A stretch of 64,000 nt of DNA from contig CAYSPZ010000002.1 in assembly GCA_964433065.1 (NCBI GenBank), forward strand, positions 27,910 through 91,909, in the 5' to 3' direction. The translations under genes were made by a program, and so were the position numbers. The first letter of the stretch is position 1; each line of letters begins with the position of its first letter. Below, one piece after another: positions 63,320 through 64,000 of the stretch. The stretch comes from RGIG3009 sp964433065 (GTDB lineage Bacteria; Bacillota; Clostridia; Oscillospirales; Acutalibacteraceae). The notes under the pieces are model-generated. The model ran no database searches. It saw only the letters and a list, made by a program, of their open reading frames with translations, and was not told the origin of the DNA.

Positions 63320-63739
63320 ATGTGGACAGAATGGTGGAATCTCATTTCACGGTTATTCTTTTGGGCATTACAAGTGGTCAATACCGGTTCGTTCCCGAAA
63401 CCGCTTACCGCCGCAGAAGAAAAGCAAGCGCTTATCGCGTATCACTGTGAAGGCGATAAGACGGCGCGTAACCGCCTTGTTGAACATAACCTGCGGTTGG
63501 TCGCGCACATTGTCAAAAAATATTGTAACAATACGCAGGATCAGGATGACCTCATTTCCATCGGTACCATCGGTCTGATGAAAGCGGTCGATACGTTTGA
63601 CCACGAAAAGGGTGTTCGTCTGGCGACCTACGCATCCCGTTGCGTGGAAAATGCAACCCTATCACAAATGAGTTTTTGGTTACAAGAAGAACTCCCCATT
63701 GGAGAATTACCGAGCAAACGGCAGAAAATATGTATATAA
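63320..63739 (+). CDS. sigK: Sporulation sigma factor SigK, 5' fragment interrupted by an inserted element
   Basis: Mother-cell sigma factor of late sporulation. ATG 63320 follows AGGGGGAG. An N-terminal hydrophobic stretch (WWNLISRLFFWALQVV) matches the pro-sequence of pro-SigK, followed by FPKPLTAAEEK, VEHNLRLVAHIVKKY and DLISIGTIGLMKAVDTF of sigma region 2; the EHNLRLVAHIVKKY form is SigK-like rather than SigE-like. Homology ends right after RCVEN (residues 107-111); the last 28 residues are unrelated, and regions 3 and 4 are missing. In Bacillus subtilis and Clostridioides difficile the skin elements break sigK in this same part of the gene. The promoter region has only a weak mother-cell-type -10 (CATAGA at 63289). 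Confidence 0.88.
   Translation: MWTEWWNLISRLFFWALQVVNTGSFPKPLTAAEEKQALIAYHCEGDKTARNRLVEHNLRLVAHIVKKYCNNTQDQDDLISIGTIGLMKAVDTFDHEKGVRLATYASRCVENATLSQMSFWLQEELPIGELPSKRQKICI
63640..63660 (+). other. Probable left attachment site of the sigK-inserted element
   Basis: Sequence similarity to sigK is lost at or just after TGGAAAATG (63645-63653), where family members continue with Glu-Ile-Leu codons. The other half site should lie beyond the right edge of the window. Confidence 0.5.
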
Positions 63740-64000
63740 TGTCGCACACCGAAAACGGTGAAACAAAACATTCTCCCTTGTTTGTTTTAAGCTTTAGACT
63801 TATGGCGCCTAGAAAACTGCTCGAAGCACAGTTATTCAACAAGCAATATCATTCTTACGAGGATATTGATAACATCCCCGACCGCTTACGCTTTTGCCGA
63901 CACAAATTAGGTCTTATGCAAAAAGAAGTGGCGCAGATTGTTGGTATTGCTCGTAGCACATACATAAATCTTGAAACAGGCAATCACAACGGCTTTGATA
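63654..64000 (+). mobile_element. Left end of a skin-like element in sigK (runs off window)
   Basis: From the break in sigK onward the sequence is more A/T-rich and encodes a Cro/CI-type regulator, as expected at the edge of a phage-like element. No recombinase is visible yet in the remaining 350 bases. Confidence 0.55.
63739..64000 (+). CDS. XRE-family helix-turn-helix regulator (3' end outside window)
   Basis: The frame is open from ATG 63739 (or ATG 63730) to the right edge. It reads a helix-turn-helix of the Cro/CI type near the end: DRLRFCRHKLGLMQKEVAQ then IVGIARSTYINLETG. Such regulators are typical of phage and integrative elements. The start shares one base with the end of the sigK fragment and has no clear ribosome site; an internal ATG near 63802 is another option. 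It is probably a control gene of the inserted element. Confidence 0.65.
   Translation, partial: MSHTENGETKHSPLFVLSFRLMAPRKLLEAQLFNKQYHSYEDIDNIPDRLRFCRHKLGLMQKEVAQIVGIARSTYINLETGNHNGFD

Overview
The window is chromosomal sequence from a spore-forming member of the Clostridia (Bacillota), most like the Oscillospirales/Ruminococcus group. The basis for this is the sigK gene, the scr-dnaX-ybaB order, the ecfA1-ecfA2-ecfT-truA order, the ruvC-ruvA-ruvB order, extended -10 promoters, and large secreted proteins with dockerin and cohesin domains. A block of exactly 100 N at 35448-35547 shows that it is a draft or metagenome scaffold. It is joined inside a highly repetitive gene.

Region 1 (1-36545) is a locus of eleven consecutive secreted proteins, all on the + strand. 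They share a small set of modules: signal peptide, BspA-like leucine-rich or approx. 418-residue repeat modules, tandem approx. 22-residue repeats with three cysteines (H-x-Y-x3-C-D-x-D-C-N-x-C-G-x2-R), a group-3 bacterial Ig-like domain, a cohesin-like domain and a C-terminal dockerin. Three carry recognisable carbohydrate-active regions: a right-handed beta-helix protein (18265), a domain-swapped GH3 glucosidase joined to an SGNH hydrolase (21813), and a GH78 alpha-L-rhamnosidase (26737). Eight of the eleven carry both a cohesin-like domain and a dockerin. One (16523) is a cohesin-like domain on a C-terminal membrane anchor, one (21193) is a free dockerin, and one (12079) ends in a cohesin with no dockerin. 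This looks like a cellulosome-like surface system in which the enzymes and repeat proteins could link to one another directly.

Region 2 (36604-40738) is a rhamnose operon, rhaB-rhaA-rhaD, followed by rubrerythrin. It fits with the GH78 enzyme upstream: rhamnose released outside the cell would be isomerised, phosphorylated and split inside it.

Region 3 (40777-56351) is mostly housekeeping. In order it holds an ABC-F ATPase (-), uridine phosphorylase, ruvCAB, a 278-bp inverted-repeat element, an rRNA-methyltransferase-like gene, the ECF transporter core (ecfA1, ecfA2, ecfT), truA, a DUF5711-like membrane protein, CvpA-like, pgsA, a zinc-finger Clp ATPase and citrate synthase.

Region 4 (56352-60530) has a promoter-terminator pair enclosing a possible short RNA, two AT-richer orphan genes, a GH94 phosphorylase (-), a hairpin repeat and tRNA-Leu (-).

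Region 5 (60531-64000) has the SRP RNA, dnaX, ybaB and a VanZ-like gene. It ends with the 5' part of sigK, broken just after its conserved RCVEN motif. The break point and the phage-type regulator that follows suggest the left end of a skin-like element.
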